A stretch of 19,320 bases of DNA, from contig DASQDI010000072.1 of assembly GCA_035634255.1 (NCBI GenBank), positions 1 through 19,320 on the forward strand, read 5' to 3'. The DNA comes from DATLMR01 sp035634255. Its GTDB lineage: Bacteria > Acidobacteriota > Blastocatellia > UBA7656. A model generated the notes under the pieces. That model did not search any database. It was not told the DNA's origin and saw only the letters and a program-made list of their open reading frames with translations. This document shows, one piece after another, positions 5,127-12,778 of this stretch; positions within the stretch are counted from its first letter, which is position 1; every line of letters begins with the position of its first letter. The translations under genes and the position numbers were made by a program.

Positions 5127-7175
5127 TCAGTTGATCAGTCTCGGGCCGTCGTCCGGCCCCGCTTCGAGCGATTCTTCCTCGACCGACCAGACTTCCACGA
5201 GCTCTCGCGGAGTCTCGGTGATGAACCGCGAGGGCTTCTGGATCACCGTCTGCCGCGTGTAATCGGTCACGACGAGCGGGTAGGAGATGTACAGCTCGTC
5301 TTTCGCGCGCGTGAGGGCGACGTAAAACAGGCGGCGCTCTTCCTCCTCGCTTTCCGGGTCCCTGAGGCTGCGCGCCGACGGGAATTTGCCGTCCGCCGCC
5401 CAGATCAGAAAGACCGCGCGCCACTCCAGCCCCTTCGCCTGGTGGATCGAGCTGAGCACCAGCTTCTCGTCCTCATCGCCGCCTTCGACCACGTCCTCAG
5501 AGGTCGTGCCCTGCGGCGCGCCGAACCTCTCCGTGTTTACCAGAGCCAGTTCTGAGAGGAACTCCTCGGTGGTCTCGAACCGGGCGGCGTAGTTGGCGAG
5601 CTGGCGCAGGTCTTCCGAGCGCAGGTCCGCGTTCTCGTACGTGTTTTCGAGGTGCTCTTCGTAGCCGCAGGAAAGGATGAGGCCGATCTGCCCGGCGGGC
5701 CTGTCGATGTTCTCGGGCTTGAGCAGCTGCTCGATCAGCTTGACGAAATCCTGCCAGCCCTGCGAGTGGCGGGGGCCGGCCTCGAAGTCCGCGCGGCGGA
5801 CCAGGGCGAGCGGCTCCGGCGCGTACGCGAGCCGCTCCCAGATTTTGTTCGCGGTGGCGTTCCCGACTTTCGGTATGAGCTTGAGCACCCGCTTCCAGGC
5901 CAGCTCGTCGTGCGGGTTGACTATGAGGCGGAGGTAGGAGATCACATCTTTTATGTGCGCCTGCTCGAAGAACCGCATCCCCGAGCGCACGACGTAGGGT
6001 ATGTCCCTCCGCACGAGCTCCAGCTGAAGCTCAAGCGCGTGCCAGTGGCTGCGGTAGAGGACGGCGATGTCGGAGAGCGGGACGCCCTCCTGCCGCAGGT
6101 CGAGTATGCGGCCCGCGACGAAGGCGGCCTGCTGGTCCGCGTCGCTCACGGGCACGAGCGCGGGCGCGGTGCCGGATGACCGCCTGATGGCGCGCAGGTT
6201 CTTGGGGAACTGCCTGCGGTTGTTGCTGATCGAAGCGTTGGCGAGCATGACGATCTCCGGCCGGGACCTGTAATTAGTTTCGAGGCGGAATTCGGCCGCG
6301 TCCGGGTAGCGCTCCTTGAAGGTGTAGATGTTGTCGAAGTGGGCCCCGCGCCACCCGAAGATCGATTGCGCGTCGTCGCCCACGACCATCACGTTGCGGT
6401 GGCGGAAGGCCAGCAGGTCCACTATCTCCGCCTGCACCTTGTTCGTGTCCTGGTACTCGTCCACGAGTATGTGTTCGAACTGCCCGGCCCAGTATTCGCC
6501 TATCTCGCTCTTCTCCACGAGCAGGCGCTTCCAGTTCAGCAGCAGGTCGTCATAATCCATCGCGTTGCGTTCGAGCTTGCGCGCCTGGTAGATGCGGTCG
6601 ACGCGCTCTATCTGGGCGGCGAGCGGCTCGAAGTGGGGGTAGTGCCGGACTATGCAATCGCGGATCATCATGTCGCGGTTGTTCGCGAAGCTCAGAATGT
6701 CGGCGACGACCTCCGCCTTCGGGAAGCGGCGGGCCTTCTGGTCGACGCCCGACTCCTGGATGGACGAGTCGATCAGGTCCTTTATGTCTTCGGCATCCAG
6801 TATGGTGAAGTTCGGCTGATAGTCGAGGGATTCCGCGTGGCGGCGCAGGACGCGGTTCGCCATCGAATGGAACGTGCCGCCCCATATCTTCCTCACGTCC
6901 GACTGCACGAGCCCCTCGACGCGGCGCAGCATCTCTCGGGCGGCCTTGTTCGTGAAGGTGACGAGCAGGATGCGCGAAGGCGGGACGCCCGATTCTATCA
7001 GGCGGGCCACGCGGTACGTGACGGCGCGCGTCTTGCCCGAGCCCGCGCCCGCGATGACCAGGATCGGCCCCGCGCCCGCCGTCACCACCGCGTACTGCTC
7101 GTCGTTGAGGTCGCCTTTGTAGTTGACGAGGAACTTGCGCGGCGTCTCTCTCTTTATCACGTATCGCTTGGTCAT
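5127..7175 (-). CDS. UvrD/PcrA/Rep-type SF1A DNA helicase
   Basis: ATP-dependent 3'-5' DNA helicase of the UvrD/PcrA/Rep group, acting in repair and replication-fork clearance. 682 residues with all expected motifs in order: LNDEQ Q-motif region (23-27), Walker A AGAGSGKT (42-49), TFTNKAAREM (73-82), Walker B with LVDEYQDTN (237-245), VGDDAQSIFGWRG (265-277), LETNYRS (298-304), IHQAKGLEW (577-585) and RRLFYVALTRAKDELYIS (614-631). Two motifs differ mildly from the usual text: QSIFGWRG for QSIYGWRG, and HQAKGLEW for HSAKGLEF. The C-terminus after residue 640 is short and acidic and lacks the long tail of many PcrA/UvrD proteins. The start at 7175 is preferred because a consensus promoter lies just upstream; an open frame continues 100 codons further but overlaps that promoter. 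Which of uvrD, pcrA or rep it corresponds to cannot be settled here. Confidence 0.93.
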   Translation of the reverse strand: MTKRYVIKRETPRKFLVNYKGDLNDEQYAVVTAGAGPILVIAGAGSGKTRAVTYRVARLIESGVPPSRILLVTFTNKAAREMLRRVEGLVQSDVRKIWGGTFHSMANRVLRRHAESLDYQPNFTILDAEDIKDLIDSSIQESGVDQKARRFPKAEVVADILSFANNRDMMIRDCIVRHYPHFEPLAAQIERVDRIYQARKLERNAMDYDDLLLNWKRLLVEKSEIGEYWAGQFEHILVDEYQDTNKVQAEIVDLLAFRHRNVMVVGDDAQSIFGWRGAHFDNIYTFKERYPDAAEFRLETNYRSRPEIVMLANASISNNRRQFPKNLRAIRRSSGTAPALVPVSDADQQAAFVAGRILDLRQEGVPLSDIAVLYRSHWHALELQLELVRRDIPYVVRSGMRFFEQAHIKDVISYLRLIVNPHDELAWKRVLKLIPKVGNATANKIWERLAYAPEPLALVRRADFEAGPRHSQGWQDFVKLIEQLLKPENIDRPAGQIGLILSCGYEEHLENTYENADLRSEDLRQLANYAARFETTEEFLSELALVNTERFGAPQGTTSEDVVEGGDEDEKLVLSSIHQAKGLEWRAVFLIWAADGKFPSARSLRDPESEEEERRLFYVALTRAKDELYISYPLVVTDYTRQTVIQKPSRFITETPRELVEVWSVEEESLEAGPDDGPRLIN

Positions 7176-7194
7176 ACAGGTGTCCCGGTGGTGA

Positions 7195-7223
7195 ATTATA
7201 GACCAATCGCGGCTTTGTCTTAA
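7195..7223 (-). promoter_or_regulatory. sigma-70 promoter of the helicase gene
   Basis: Minus strand: TTAAGA (7223-7218), a 17-nt spacer, then a perfect TATAAT (7200-7195). Transcription would start near 7188, leaving a 5' leader of about a dozen bases before the ATG at 7175. This supports the shorter start over the longer open frame. Confidence 0.65.
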
Positions 7224-7353
7224 CCCCGCGCGGGCATTGGCCGGATGCGCGCGCGGCCGAAAATTAATGATTCGCAATCCCCCTTTTGCCTTCCGCTCAA
7301 GCGATAATACTGCTAGGATATTTACTTTTGAAGAGCGCAATCTAGGAGAAGCA

Positions 7354-8241
7354 ATGATCGAGACCAGAGACCTGACCGAACTTTCACCGATTACCTCAGA
7401 CCCCATACCCGCCAGGGTTTTCCCTCTGGATGGCGAAGACAAGATTTCATTAAAGATCATCCCATTCGTCTTCATGCATGTCGCCTGCCTCGCCGTATTT
7501 CTCGTCGGAGTCAGCCTCCCCGCGGTCCTGCTCTGCGTCGGGCTTTACATGCTGCGGATGTGGGGGCTCACGGCCGGATTCCACCGGTATTTTTCGCACC
7601 GCACTTATAAAACCAGCCGCGCCTTTCAGTTCATACTCGCCCTGATCGGGACGATGGCCGTTCAGAAAGGCGTGTTATGGTGGGCGGCCCACCACCGCAG
7701 GCATCACAAGTACACCGACGAAGAGGGCGACATTCACTCGCCCGTGCAGGACGGCTTCTGGTGGTCGCACGTGGGCTGGGTCATTAGCACGAAGCACGAC
7801 GAGACGGACTGGGAGGCCATTAAAGACTTCGCCAAATACCCGGAGCTCCGCTGGCTCAATACATATCATGTGGTGCCGGGAGTGGCTCTGGCGGTTCTGT
7901 GCTGGCTGGCGCTCGGCTGGCAAGGGCTCGTGTGGGGATTTTTCGTGAGCACCGTCGTGCTCTATCACGGGACTTTCACGATCAACTCTCTGGCGCACAT
8001 GTGGGGCAGCCGCAGGTACAAGACCACCGACGACAGCCGGAACAACTTTCTCCTCGCCCTGATAACCGGCGGCGAGGGGTGGCACAACAACCACCACCAT
8101 TACATGTCTTCGGTCAAGCAGGGCTTCTTCTGGTGGGAGCTCGACTTCAGCTACTACGCCCTGCGCGTACTCTCCTGGTTCGGAATAGTCCGGGACCTGC
8201 GCATGCCTCCGCGCCATCTGCTGGAGCAGGAGCGCGAGTAA
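7354..8241 (+). CDS. acyl-CoA/acyl-lipid delta-9-type fatty acid desaturase
   Basis: Membrane di-iron desaturase that introduces a double bond in fatty acyl chains, adjusting membrane fluidity. 295 residues. The three histidine boxes are intact: HRYFSH (77-82), HHRRHH with H114/H117/H118 (113-118), and HNNHH (244-248). The additional histidine in NSLAHMWG (211-218) is also present. Hydrophobic stretches at about 34-70, 91-110 and 174-210 fit the four-helix layout of the stearoyl-CoA desaturase type. The start at 7354 is chosen because TAGGAGAAGC lies just before it; an upstream in-frame ATG at 7237 would add unconvincing residues. The gene is divergent from the helicase and is closed by a good terminator at 8272-8309, so it is probably monocistronic. 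Exact substrate and position specificity are inferred from the family only. Confidence 0.93.
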   Translation: MIETRDLTELSPITSDPIPARVFPLDGEDKISLKIIPFVFMHVACLAVFLVGVSLPAVLLCVGLYMLRMWGLTAGFHRYFSHRTYKTSRAFQFILALIGTMAVQKGVLWWAAHHRRHHKYTDEEGDIHSPVQDGFWWSHVGWVISTKHDETDWEAIKDFAKYPELRWLNTYHVVPGVALAVLCWLALGWQGLVWGFFVSTVVLYHGTFTINSLAHMWGSRRYKTTDDSRNNFLLALITGGEGWHNNHHHYMSSVKQGFFWWELDFSYYALRVLSWFGIVRDLRMPPRHLLEQERE

Positions 8242-8271
8242 GTCTGCGACAAGGCGGCCCAGGAATTATTC

Positions 8272-8309
8272 AAGCCCGTCCTCAAATCTGAGGGCGGGCT
8301 TTCGGTTTT
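8272..8309 (+). terminator. intrinsic terminator after the desaturase gene
   Basis: A 13-bp stem (8272-8284 with 8289-8301, one G-U pair) with loop AATC, followed by TTCGGTTTT. It is located 30 nt after the desaturase stop and marks the end of that transcript. Confidence 0.75.
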
Positions 8310-8322
8310 ACGGGCCGATGTT

Positions 8323-8361
8323 AAGGGCTTTTGAAACATGTAAAAAATTGTCAAAGCCCTT
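8323..8361. repeat. imperfect inverted repeat upstream of the TPR gene
   Basis: AAGGGCTTTTGA (8323-8334) is complementary to TCAAAGCCCTT (8351-8361) apart from one extra T, around an AT-rich 16-nt loop. It lies just after the desaturase terminator in the 277-nt gap. No U-tract follows on the plus strand. It could be a second transcription barrier or a protein-binding dyad. Confidence 0.4.
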
Positions 8362-8518
8362 GCCAGGAAGGGCGCTCTCGAAACATAAATCTGGGGCGCG
8401 CCGTATCTGAGGCAGGCCGTACCCTGGCCTCGTCCGTGCCTTTAAGAGGCTTTAAATGATCGAGCCGGCCAGCGCTCTGGTCGCTATAGAATAAGCTTTT
8501 CAATGAGGAACCAACGAT

Positions 8519-9796
8519 ATGAAAATCAGTAAGATTGTTCGTCGCCTGAATGCCGTGCTGGCGGTTCTGCTGCTCGCGGGAGTGAGCGGCCTGGTTTCGG
8601 CCAGCGAGTCCAACGGCAAGAAGATCGTCTTCACCACCAAATCCAAAGAAGCTCACGAGCAAGTAGTCCAGGCCATCCGCGCGATAGAAAGTTTCAACGC
8701 GCAGCAGGGCCTGGTTCATGCGCGGAAGGCCGTGGAGGCCGACCCGAACTTCGCGTTCGCCCACTACCTGCTGGGCGTGTTCCAGCCGCCCCCGCAGGCC
8801 AAGCCCCATTTCGATAAGGCCACGGAGCTTGCCAAGAGCGCCTCGGAAGGCGAGCGCCGCTACCTGGAAGCCATCTTCCTGAACCGGGCCCAGAAACCGA
8901 GCGAAGCCCTCGCCATCTTCAAGGAGCTGAGCCAGCAGTACCCGGAAGACCGCATGGTGCGGATGATGATCGGGCAGCTTTCGGTGATCCTGAAAGACCT
9001 GAACTCCGCGCAGGCGGCCTTCGAAAAGGCGGCGCAGCTCGACGCCAGCACCCCGAGAGTGCACACCTTCCTCGGCAACGTTTACCTGCTCAAGGGGGAT
9101 TACGGCAAGGCGCGCGAATACTACAATGCGTCTCTCGCGAAGAAGGCCGACGGGGTCGCCCCTTTCGGGGCGTACAACGGGCTGGCCTACAGCTACGTCT
9201 ATCAAGGCGATGTGAAATCTGCGATCAAGACCCTTGAGGCTTTCCAGGTCGAGTACGAGAAGTCGCCCGGAGCGCAGAACTTCCCCCCCGTCTTCATATG
9301 GAATGCGATAGGCCGCCTGCTGCTTGAGAACGGCAAGCCCGAAGAGTCGATCAAGGCTTATGAGAAAGGGTACGCGACGGTCGCCGCGAGCTCTATGCCC
9401 GAGCAGGAGAAGAAAATCTGGCTCGGCCGGCTCCACCACGGGAAGGGAAGGGCTCTCGCCAAGATGGGCAAGCACGACGAGGCGTGGAAAGAGGCGGAGC
9501 TCATCAAGAAGATGATCGACGAGGGCGGGGAGGCCGGTAAGCCTTTTATGCCCGCGTACCACTACATCGCGGGATATCTGAAGCTGGAAAACGGCGACTC
9601 GGCCGCGGCCGTCGAGCACCTGAAGCAGGCGGACCTGAACGACCCGTTCCACAAACTCCTTCTGGCCCGCGCCTACGACAAAGCAGGCGACAAGGCCAGC
9701 GCGCAGAAAGTCTACAAGGAGATAGTCGATTCGACCGACATCACCCTTGAGAGGGCGCTCTCATACCCGGAAGCCAAAAAGAAGCTCAAAGGCTAG
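8519..9796 (+). CDS. exported tetratricopeptide-repeat protein
   Basis: 425 residues. The N-terminus MKISKIVRRL followed by a hydrophobic run (11-27) and VSA-SES is a Sec signal peptide with likely cleavage near residue 28, so the protein is probably periplasmic or extracytoplasmic. The rest is built of TPR-like helix pairs, clearest at about 57-90, 127-158, 161-194 (LNSAQAAFEKAAQLDASTPRV...LGNVYLLKGDYGKA), 214-247, 262-290 and 349-405. No catalytic domain was seen. Such proteins usually serve as protein-protein interaction scaffolds; the partner is not known. GAGGAA 8 nt before the ATG supports the start. The gene is flanked by the desaturase terminator and by the hairpin at 9822-9898, so it is probably transcribed alone. 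TPR assignment is good; function is unassigned. Confidence 0.85.
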   Translation: MKISKIVRRLNAVLAVLLLAGVSGLVSASESNGKKIVFTTKSKEAHEQVVQAIRAIESFNAQQGLVHARKAVEADPNFAFAHYLLGVFQPPPQAKPHFDKATELAKSASEGERRYLEAIFLNRAQKPSEALAIFKELSQQYPEDRMVRMMIGQLSVILKDLNSAQAAFEKAAQLDASTPRVHTFLGNVYLLKGDYGKAREYYNASLAKKADGVAPFGAYNGLAYSYVYQGDVKSAIKTLEAFQVEYEKSPGAQNFPPVFIWNAIGRLLLENGKPEESIKAYEKGYATVAASSMPEQEKKIWLGRLHHGKGRALAKMGKHDEAWKEAELIKKMIDEGGEAGKPFMPAYHYIAGYLKLENGDSAAAVEHLKQADLNDPFHKLLLARAYDKAGDKASAQKVYKEIVDSTDITLERALSYPEAKKKLKG

Positions 9797-9821
9797 GCGG
9801 GGACGGCGGGTAATGCTCAAC

Positions 9822-9898
9822 TGACGCGGCCCGAGTGGCAGGAAAGGGAAGAGCCTTCGTCGAAGTGTCTCTCCCTTTTTGTCACTCGGGCCGCGTCA
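9822..9898. terminator. two-tier bidirectional terminator between the TPR and ROK genes
   Basis: Outer arms at 9822-9837 and 9883-9898 are a perfect 16-bp inverted repeat. Inside them a second stem pairs AAAGGGAAGAG (9843-9853) with TCTCTCCCTTT, ending in T5 (9876-9880), and is a typical intrinsic terminator for the plus-strand TPR gene. The outer right arm contains the stop codon of the convergent ROK gene (9896-9898). Confidence 0.7.
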
Positions 9899-10882
9899 CT
9901 TCGCGTCACTCGTCACGAGCCGGAGCGACTCGCGGGCGAGCAGGGCCGCGCCGGTTACCCCGGCATCGTCCCCGAGCTCCGCCCTGGTTATCCGCAAATC
10001 CTTAGCGGTGATCTCGAACGTCACTTCGCGCGTGATCGTCTCTATCGTCTCCATCATCTCCTCGCCCAGCGCGTGGATCACGCCCCCGCCGAGCACGACG
10101 ACTTCCGGCCCGAGCAGGTTCACCAGGCTCCCGATGCCGACGCCGATGTGGTGGGCGGCCTGATTGACGACCTTCATCACCACGCGGTCGCCCGCGTCGT
10201 ACGCTTCTTTGAGTACGCTGCTCGGGATCACGTCGGCCTTCTTATCGACCAGCTTCCTGATCAGGGTCTTGTGACCGGAGCGGATCGCCTTCTTGATCCT
10301 TCGCGTCATGGCCGTCCGGCTGGCCAGGGCTTCTAGGCACCCGCGGTTGCCGCACCCGCAGCGCGGGCCTCCGGCTTTGATGATTATGTGGCCGACTTCG
10401 CCCGCGTTCTTGCTGAACCCCTGGTAGAGCGAGCCGTTCAGGATCAGGCCGCCGCCTATCCCCGTGCCGACGAATATCCCCAGGACGTGGCTCGCGCCGC
10501 GCGCCGCCCCCGCCTTGAATTCCCCATAAGTGCCCGCGCTCACGTCGTTGTTGACGGAGGCGGGGCACCCGAACTCCTCGCTCAGGCGCGGCCCGAGCGG
10601 AAAATTCTTGAACCTGATGTTCACCGAGTCGACTATGTAGCCGGTGTCGGGATCGATCGGCCCCGGACTCCCGATGCCGAGCGCCAGCAGGTCCTTCGGC
10701 CCCAGCCCCGCGCTTGCGACGGCCTCCTTGCCCGTCTTTACTATGGTCTCGAACACGTTCTCTTCGTCGCGCTTCGCCCTGGTCTTCGCGCGGGCGCGGG
10801 CGATTATGTTGTTCCCCTCGTCGAAAACGGCGGCGCTGATCTTCGTCCCACCCAGATCGATGCCCAAAAGATATGATCCCAT
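9896..10882 (-). CDS. ROK-family sugar kinase (glucokinase-like)
   Basis: Probably phosphorylates glucose or a related hexose/N-acetylhexosamine with ATP in the cytosol. 328 residues with full ROK features: ATP-binding DLGGTK (9-14), SPGP (72-75), catalytic D113 in VNNDVSAGTYGE (110-121), GTGIGGG (139-145), GEVGHI (161-166), and the zinc site H165 with C175, C177 and C182 in CGCGNRGCLE. There is no N-terminal helix-turn-helix, so it is a kinase rather than a ROK repressor. GGAGAG 6-7 nt before the ATG supports the start. The zinc-ligand pattern and length fit bacterial ROK glucokinases, but substrate cannot be decided from sequence alone. It is transcribed convergently to the TPR gene and has no operon partner in the window. 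The last codons lie within the outer arm region of the terminator hairpin. Confidence 0.92.
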   Translation of the reverse strand: MGSYLLGIDLGGTKISAAVFDEGNNIIARARAKTRAKRDEENVFETIVKTGKEAVASAGLGPKDLLALGIGSPGPIDPDTGYIVDSVNIRFKNFPLGPRLSEEFGCPASVNNDVSAGTYGEFKAGAARGASHVLGIFVGTGIGGGLILNGSLYQGFSKNAGEVGHIIIKAGGPRCGCGNRGCLEALASRTAMTRRIKKAIRSGHKTLIRKLVDKKADVIPSSVLKEAYDAGDRVVMKVVNQAAHHIGVGIGSLVNLLGPEVVVLGGGVIHALGEEMMETIETITREVTFEITAKDLRITRAELGDDAGVTGAALLARESLRLVTSDAK

Positions 10883-11017
10883 TTTTCTCTCCAGTAAATC
10901 CCCTCATGTCATGTCGGCTGAATCTTTCGGTCCATCCTAGAGTGTTAGCCTGTTCATTTCAAGCTCGCCCCGCCGCGACCATGAAACGGGCCGGGCAGGG
11001 TTACTGAAGAATGAATG

Positions 11018-11040
11018 TTTGACCGAATGAAAGGGTCAAA
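11018..11040. promoter_or_regulatory. operator-like dyad between divergent genes
   Basis: TTTGACC-N9-GGTCAAA is a perfect 7-bp inverted repeat about 140 nt upstream of the ROK gene and about 170 nt upstream of the charged-protein gene. Spacing and symmetry would suit a dimeric regulator. The regulator is unknown. Confidence 0.3.
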
Positions 11041-11171
11041 ATGATCGAACGCGAAGCCCCCTCCCCGCGCGCGAACACACATCTCTCTTTGCCCCGCGCT
11101 CATTTAAGACCTGAGGGGCGGCCGCGCGGGGCTGGCATTAATTTTGTATGGAGAATCTCGCCCACCGAATC

Positions 11172-11203
11172 GAGAGATTGAAAGATTGAGAGGTTGAGAG
11201 GCG
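11172..11203 (+). repeat. four tandem copies of an 8-bp unit ending in a ribosome-binding site
   Basis: GAGAGATT, GAAAGATT, GAGAGGTT and GAGAGGCG lie head to tail and fit GARAGRTT except at the last two bases of the fourth copy. The GAGAGG of that copy lies 5 nt before the ATG at 11207 and is the only Shine-Dalgarno-like sequence for that gene. Confidence 0.7.
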
Positions 11204-11206
11204 ATT

Positions 11207-11617
11207 ATGACGCCACGAAAGAATTCTTTTACCGTCTCGCTCCAAGGAATGCCCGACCACGAGTCCCATCGGTCGAGGCAATCCGAGGAGGCCGCGAGCC
11301 AGCGCGCCGAGGCGCGCCGCAGATATATTGAGCGGAGGGAGAAGGAGAAGGTCGCCCACGAGCAGAGGCTTGAGGACGAGCGGCGCAGGGACGAGGCCCG
11401 TTTGAAGGAAGAGGCCCGCGCCCGTTTCCTGATCGCGAACCCCCTCGCCAGCGAAGCCGATTTTCATAGCTGCTGGGTCGTGACCCTCGAAGAGCTGTCC
11501 CGCCAGAGGTCGCGGAAGATGCTTGAGGAGATGCGGCGCAGCGCCATCGCGCGGTCGCGCTACAGCTTCAGGAGGAATGCCGAGGGCGAGTCTCAGCCTC
11601 TGGTCGTCGAGAACTGA
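11207..11617 (+). CDS. small highly charged helical protein of unknown function
   Basis: 136 residues. Residues 22-77 are almost entirely Glu, Arg, Lys, Ala and Gln (for example RRYIERREKEKVAHEQRLED) and should form a single long charged helix or coiled coil. A less charged middle follows (FLIANPLASEADFHSCWVVTLEELSRQ, about 78-104), then a basic stretch (MLEEMRRSAIARSRYSFRR) and a short tail. No signal peptide or membrane segment. No known family was recognised; the conserved-looking middle segment argues it is a real gene rather than a chance charged frame. The start is backed by GAGAGG in the 8-bp repeat. It is convergent with the SDR gene (58-nt gap). Coding confidence is moderate; function is unknown. 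Confidence 0.65.
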   Translation: MTPRKNSFTVSLQGMPDHESHRSRQSEEAASQRAEARRRYIERREKEKVAHEQRLEDERRRDEARLKEEARARFLIANPLASEADFHSCWVVTLEELSRQRSRKMLEEMRRSAIARSRYSFRRNAEGESQPLVVEN

Positions 11618-11675
11618 GGCCCGCGGCCCCGCCCTGTCCCGCTTCACTGTCGCAGGCCCACCATCGACCTGATCC

Positions 11676-12563
11676 CTATTGGGGAGGCTGAGTGCCGTAC
11701 CGGGCCGAAGCCTGCTCGTCTATCAACGCGGCGAAGCCTTCGCGGAAAGTCGGGTAGCGGAAGGCGTAGCCGGAGGCGACGAGCCGCGCGTTATTGCAGC
11801 GCTTGTTGCTCCTGAATATGCGGCTCTCCGCGTCCTCCTCCGGCCCTTCGAGGCGGGGCTGAGCCACTCCGAGTTTCGCCGCGAGCCACCTCAGCACGGC
11901 GCACTGGTCGGCGGGCTCGTTATCCACTCCGAGGTAAAGGCTGCCGGGAGTCTTCAACCCCATCAGGTGCCGCAGGGCACCCGCGCAATCGTCGAGATGG
12001 ATGCGGTTGGTGTAGACGGGCGGCCCGTCCCTGCACGCGGCCGTGCCCTGGCGCACGCTCTCAATCAACCGGGCGCGCGCCGGGCCGTAGATGCCCCCGA
12101 GCCGCAGGACGGTGACCGGGTAGGAGCTGTTAAACAGCAGCCGCTCGCCTTCGAGCACGCGGCTGCCGGAGAAGTGGACGGGCTCGGCCGGTGAGACCTC
12201 GTCGACCCACTCGCCGGATGATTGGGCGTAGACGCTCGTGCTCGACGTGAAAAATATCCTCTGCGGGGCCTGGTTCCGCGCGCGGAGAGCGCCGATAATA
12301 TTGCGCACCCCCTGCACGTAGGCCAGGCGGTACGCCTCGTCGCCCGTGCGGCTAGCGGCCGCCGTGTAAAAGACGAAGTCGAGGTCGCGCGGCAACCCGG
12401 AGAGCGTTTCCGGTTCCGTAAGGTCGGCAGCGAGCGGGCGGATGGAAGGCGGCAGCCCTTCCACGTTCCGGCGCAACCCCCAGACCGTGTGACCTTCGGC
12501 CGAGAGCAGACTGCCCAGAGCCGTTCCTACGTAGCCGCAGCCGGCGATTAAGACCTGTGCCAT
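11676..12563 (-). CDS. atypical SDR/NAD-dependent epimerase-like protein (YeeZ-type)
   Basis: 295-residue Rossmann-fold protein of the extended/atypical short-chain dehydrogenase group. The dinucleotide-binding motif is GCGYVG (8-13), followed by acidic AADL (46-49) and SSTSVY (107-112). The active-site Tyr-x3-Lys of classical SDRs is replaced by F131-S-G-S-R135, followed by LEGERLL. Loss of the Tyr in this context is a feature of YeeZ-like atypical SDRs, so NAD(P) binding is likely but ordinary dehydrogenase chemistry is not. The start at 12563 is preferred because AGGA sits 7 nt upstream of the ATG; a TTG 7 codons earlier is the alternative. It lies 215 nt after the gluconate-dehydrogenase-like gene on the same strand, with a 42-bp palindrome between, so co-transcription is uncertain. 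Confidence 0.82.
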   Translation of the reverse strand: MAQVLIAGCGYVGTALGSLLSAEGHTVWGLRRNVEGLPPSIRPLAADLTEPETLSGLPRDLDFVFYTAAASRTGDEAYRLAYVQGVRNIIGALRARNQAPQRIFFTSSTSVYAQSSGEWVDEVSPAEPVHFSGSRVLEGERLLFNSSYPVTVLRLGGIYGPARARLIESVRQGTAACRDGPPVYTNRIHLDDCAGALRHLMGLKTPGSLYLGVDNEPADQCAVLRWLAAKLGVAQPRLEGPEEDAESRIFRSNKRCNNARLVASGYAFRYPTFREGFAALIDEQASARYGTQPPQ

Positions 12564-12724
12564 AAGAGAGTCCTGTCCCTTCAACCTGTCGCGGGGTGAT
12601 TTCTGTCAATGAATCTTTAGGCTGATTTCAACCGGAAGAGGCGGCGGAGCGCGCGCGAGCTTTTGCTACGCCGTGATGTTAGGGAGACGGCCCGCAATCG
12701 GCCCGGCCGCCCGGCGCGGTCTCT

Positions 12725-12766
12725 ATCAAACTGGCCGGCGCCCGCGCGGGCGCCGGCCAGTTTGAT
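12725..12766. repeat. perfect 42-bp palindrome
   Basis: The 21-bp arms 12725-12745 and 12746-12766 are exact reverse complements with no spacer; the core is extremely GC-rich (CGGCGCCCGC/GCGGGCGCCG) and the ends are AT-rich (ATCAAAC/GTTTGAT). It starts 12 nt beyond the stop of the minus-strand gluconate-dehydrogenase-like gene. It most simply acts as a terminator-like hairpin for that gene, although a proper T-run is missing. Confidence 0.75.
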
Positions 12767-12778
12767 GGCGTGACCGTT

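Larger units (their letters stand above)
10883..11206. other. 324-nt intergenic region between divergent ROK and charged-protein genes
   Basis: No gene is supported here. It should hold the promoters of both divergent genes, but no hexamer pair close to consensus was found. It contains a dyad, TTTGACC (11018-11024) with GGTCAAA (11034-11040) around 9 nt, which could be an operator, and the tandem 8-bp repeat at 11172-11203. Confidence 0.6.

Noticed and set aside
6339..7223. Long plus-strand open frame opposite the helicase gene
   Set aside because: It is the complement of conserved helicase motifs and has no domain of its own.
7286..7319. TTGCCT and GATAAT/TAGGAT as a desaturase promoter
   Set aside because: Spacings of 11 or 22 nt do not suit sigma-70, so no promoter is called there.
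7176..7475. 100-codon N-terminal extension of the helicase frame
   Set aside because: It overlaps the helicase promoter and the start of the divergent desaturase gene and has no helicase-like text; the ATG at 7175 fits better.
8351..9652. 433-codon open frame opposite the TPR gene
   Set aside because: The plus-strand frame has a signal peptide, a ribosome-binding site and TPR pattern; the other is its mirror with no family pattern.
11133..11148. TGGCA...TTGTA resembling a sigma-54 promoter
   Set aside because: The essential -12 GC is GT, and no sigma-54 activator site or activator gene is visible.
12604..12609. Perfect TTGACA (minus strand) upstream of the SDR gene
   Set aside because: No acceptable -10 hexamer lies 16-18 nt downstream.
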